Part shown: positions 13,772-14,587 of the stretch, one piece after another
Numbering within the stretch: the stretch's first letter is position 1
Layout: every line of letters starts with the position of its first letter
From: Caryophanales bacterium
GTDB taxonomy: Bacteria > Bacillota_I > Bacilli_A > RFN20 > CAG-826
DNA: 14,587 nucleotides
Direction of reading: 5' to 3'
Assembly: GCA_028723545.1 (NCBI GenBank)
Contig: JAQYER010000090.1
Span: 1-14,587, forward strand
The notes under the pieces: generated by a model
What the model saw: the letters and a program-made list of their open reading frames with translations, nothing else
Database searches by the model: none
Told to the model about the DNA's origin: nothing
Made by a program: the position numbers and the translations under genes

Positions 13772-14587
13772 TTAAGAAGCGCGTGTTAATCCTAAATAAC
13801 GAGCAGATTCCATTGAATTTCCTTCAAGATAACCATCAGAACCTAAATCACCTAAGATACATGAATACCAGTAATCTTCATAATCAGGATCATATTCATA
13901 ATATGCAAGGAAGACACCATACATATCAGAAGAAGGTACATAGGTGAAATCTAAGATAAATTCACTTGGTAAATATGAACTATCCATGCTAGTGATTGAT
14001 AAATCATATAATTTAGCTTTAACAGTTCCATTTGAGAATATGTATTCGAAATAGAATTCATCAATAAAGGACTCAGCCGAATTTCCATTTGAATCTTTTG
14101 GTACATAATTATCATGAATGATACCTTTTTTAGTTCCTGTTTCAGCATTGTATACTTCATCAGTGAATAAAACATATGTATCTGGATAACCCTCTCCACT
14201 AGCTACCCATTTGCCAACTGGATCAACAGCGGCAGGTAAAACGTGAATTGTAAAGACGGTTGGTGAATATGATTTAATTTGTCCATCATATTCGTAAGTT
14301 TCATATTCAGCTTCAATTGTAACTTTGACATCAGTATTAGTCGTAATATTCGCCATGGTGGTATCAAATTTAATAATTGGAGAGTTTTCAGCAGAAACGA
14401 CTTTTAAAATAGATTCATCACCTGAAACTGCTTTATATTTTAATGGAGCGTCTTTTGGTGATTGATTCATATTAAATTGATAAATACCACCAGCAGTAAT
14501 TGTTGCTTCAGTAGCTAAACATTCAGTGTCAATGGCTGTTAAATAGAAGCTTCTTAATTGTGATGTTGCAACAACTTCAATTGGAAT
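13772..14587 (-). CDS. Partial Ig-like extracellular protein (5' end outside window)
   Basis: The reading frame is open through the right edge, so the ATG at 14470 is internal and the true start lies outside. 271 residues are visible. The first 100 or so (from IPIEVVATSQLRSFYLTAI, through ATITAGGIYQFNM to TIEAEYE and FTIHVLPAAV) resemble a bacterial Ig-like (Big-type) domain. After a PVGKW boundary comes a beta-rich domain ending in YLGLTRAS, of the kind seen in secreted lipocalin-like proteins. No membrane segment or anchor is present at the C-terminus. It is upstream of, and coupled to, the lipoprotein gene (8-base gap). The stop is in TAATTAA. It is probably secreted or lipid-anchored, but the N-terminus needed to show this is missing. 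Confidence 0.75.
   Translation of the reverse strand: MPIEVVATSQLRSFYLTAIDTECLATEATITAGGIYQFNMNQSPKDAPLKYKAVSGDESILKVVSAENSPIIKFDTTMANITTNTDVKVTIEAEYETYEYDGQIKSYSPTVFTIHVLPAAVDPVGKWVASGEGYPDTYVLFTDEVYNAETGTKKGIIHDNYVPKDSNGNSAESFIDEFYFEYIFSNGTVKAKLYDLSITSMDSSYLPSEFILDFTYVPSSDMYGVFLAYYEYDPDYEDYWYSCILGDLGSDGYLEGNSMESARYLGLTRAS

Noticed and set aside
13672..13947. 91-residue frame on the plus strand across the lipoprotein/Ig-like junction
   Set aside because: Overlaps two supported genes antisense and lacks a ribosome site.
1..14587. Mollicutes-type genetic code (TGA as tryptophan)
   Set aside because: Conserved tryptophans in gpx, hrb, M18 and the YAKW repeats are encoded by TGG, and no in-frame TGA interrupts a family motif.
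1..14587. Mobile element, CRISPR array or RNA gene
   Set aside because: No transposase, integrase, terminal repeats, regularly spaced direct repeats, or tRNA/rRNA-like sequence was found by eye on either strand.

Overview
The window looks like a chromosomal segment of an anaerobic, low-GC Gram-positive (Firmicutes) bacterium. It is very AT-rich, most starts are ATG with AAGGAGG-type ribosome sites, all visible stops are TAA, and tryptophan is encoded by TGG with no sign of TGA recoding. The gene set fits a fermenter exposed to occasional oxygen: a thiol peroxidase, a flavoprotein-rubredoxin fusion and a D-lactate dehydrogenase. Secreted proteins with InlB-type B repeats point to a gut or other host-associated member of the Bacilli/Erysipelotrichia/RF39-like groups. 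That placement is inference; no rRNA or marker gene is present. No tRNA, rRNA, CRISPR array, IS element or phage gene was seen, and no gene-free stretch exceeds 300 bases.

Layout. (1) 41-1191, minus: a redox pair, hrb (flavin reductase-rubredoxin fusion) then gpx (glutathione-peroxidase family), separated by a terminator-like hairpin. (2) 1398-2768, plus: M18 aminopeptidase, convergent across a bidirectional terminator with (3) 2842-3897, minus: D-2-hydroxyacid/D-lactate dehydrogenase with an unusual C-terminal cysteine-rich tail and a palindrome lying on its promoter. (4) 4015-5592, plus: a Sel1/TPR-like helical-repeat protein of unknown role. (5) 5611-7022, minus: a two-gene operon, a 77-residue small protein and a DUF697/YcjF-like membrane protein. 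(6) 7148-8077, plus: a Fic-domain protein whose catalytic motif is altered. (7) 8154-14587, minus: an extracellular protein block: a very large secreted B-repeat protein, a lipoprotein, and a partial Ig-like protein that runs off the right edge.

How the genes work together. hrb and gpx plausibly form a peroxide/oxygen detoxification unit. The lactate dehydrogenase supplies a fermentative NADH sink. The last three genes build surface or secreted material; the last two are translationally coupled. The rest are single-gene transcription units.

Expression signals are legible here. The same 9-mer TGATATAAT (an extended -10) stands in front of four genes. For the divergent pair at 7022/7148 it is so close to the ATG that both mRNAs should be leaderless or nearly so. 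Six of eleven stop codons sit in the heptamer TAATTAA, giving backup stops in other frames. No clear new multi-gene system is demonstrated. The best leads are the Fic variant with its leaderless divergent partner, the cysteine tail on the lactate dehydrogenase, and the stop-codon context.
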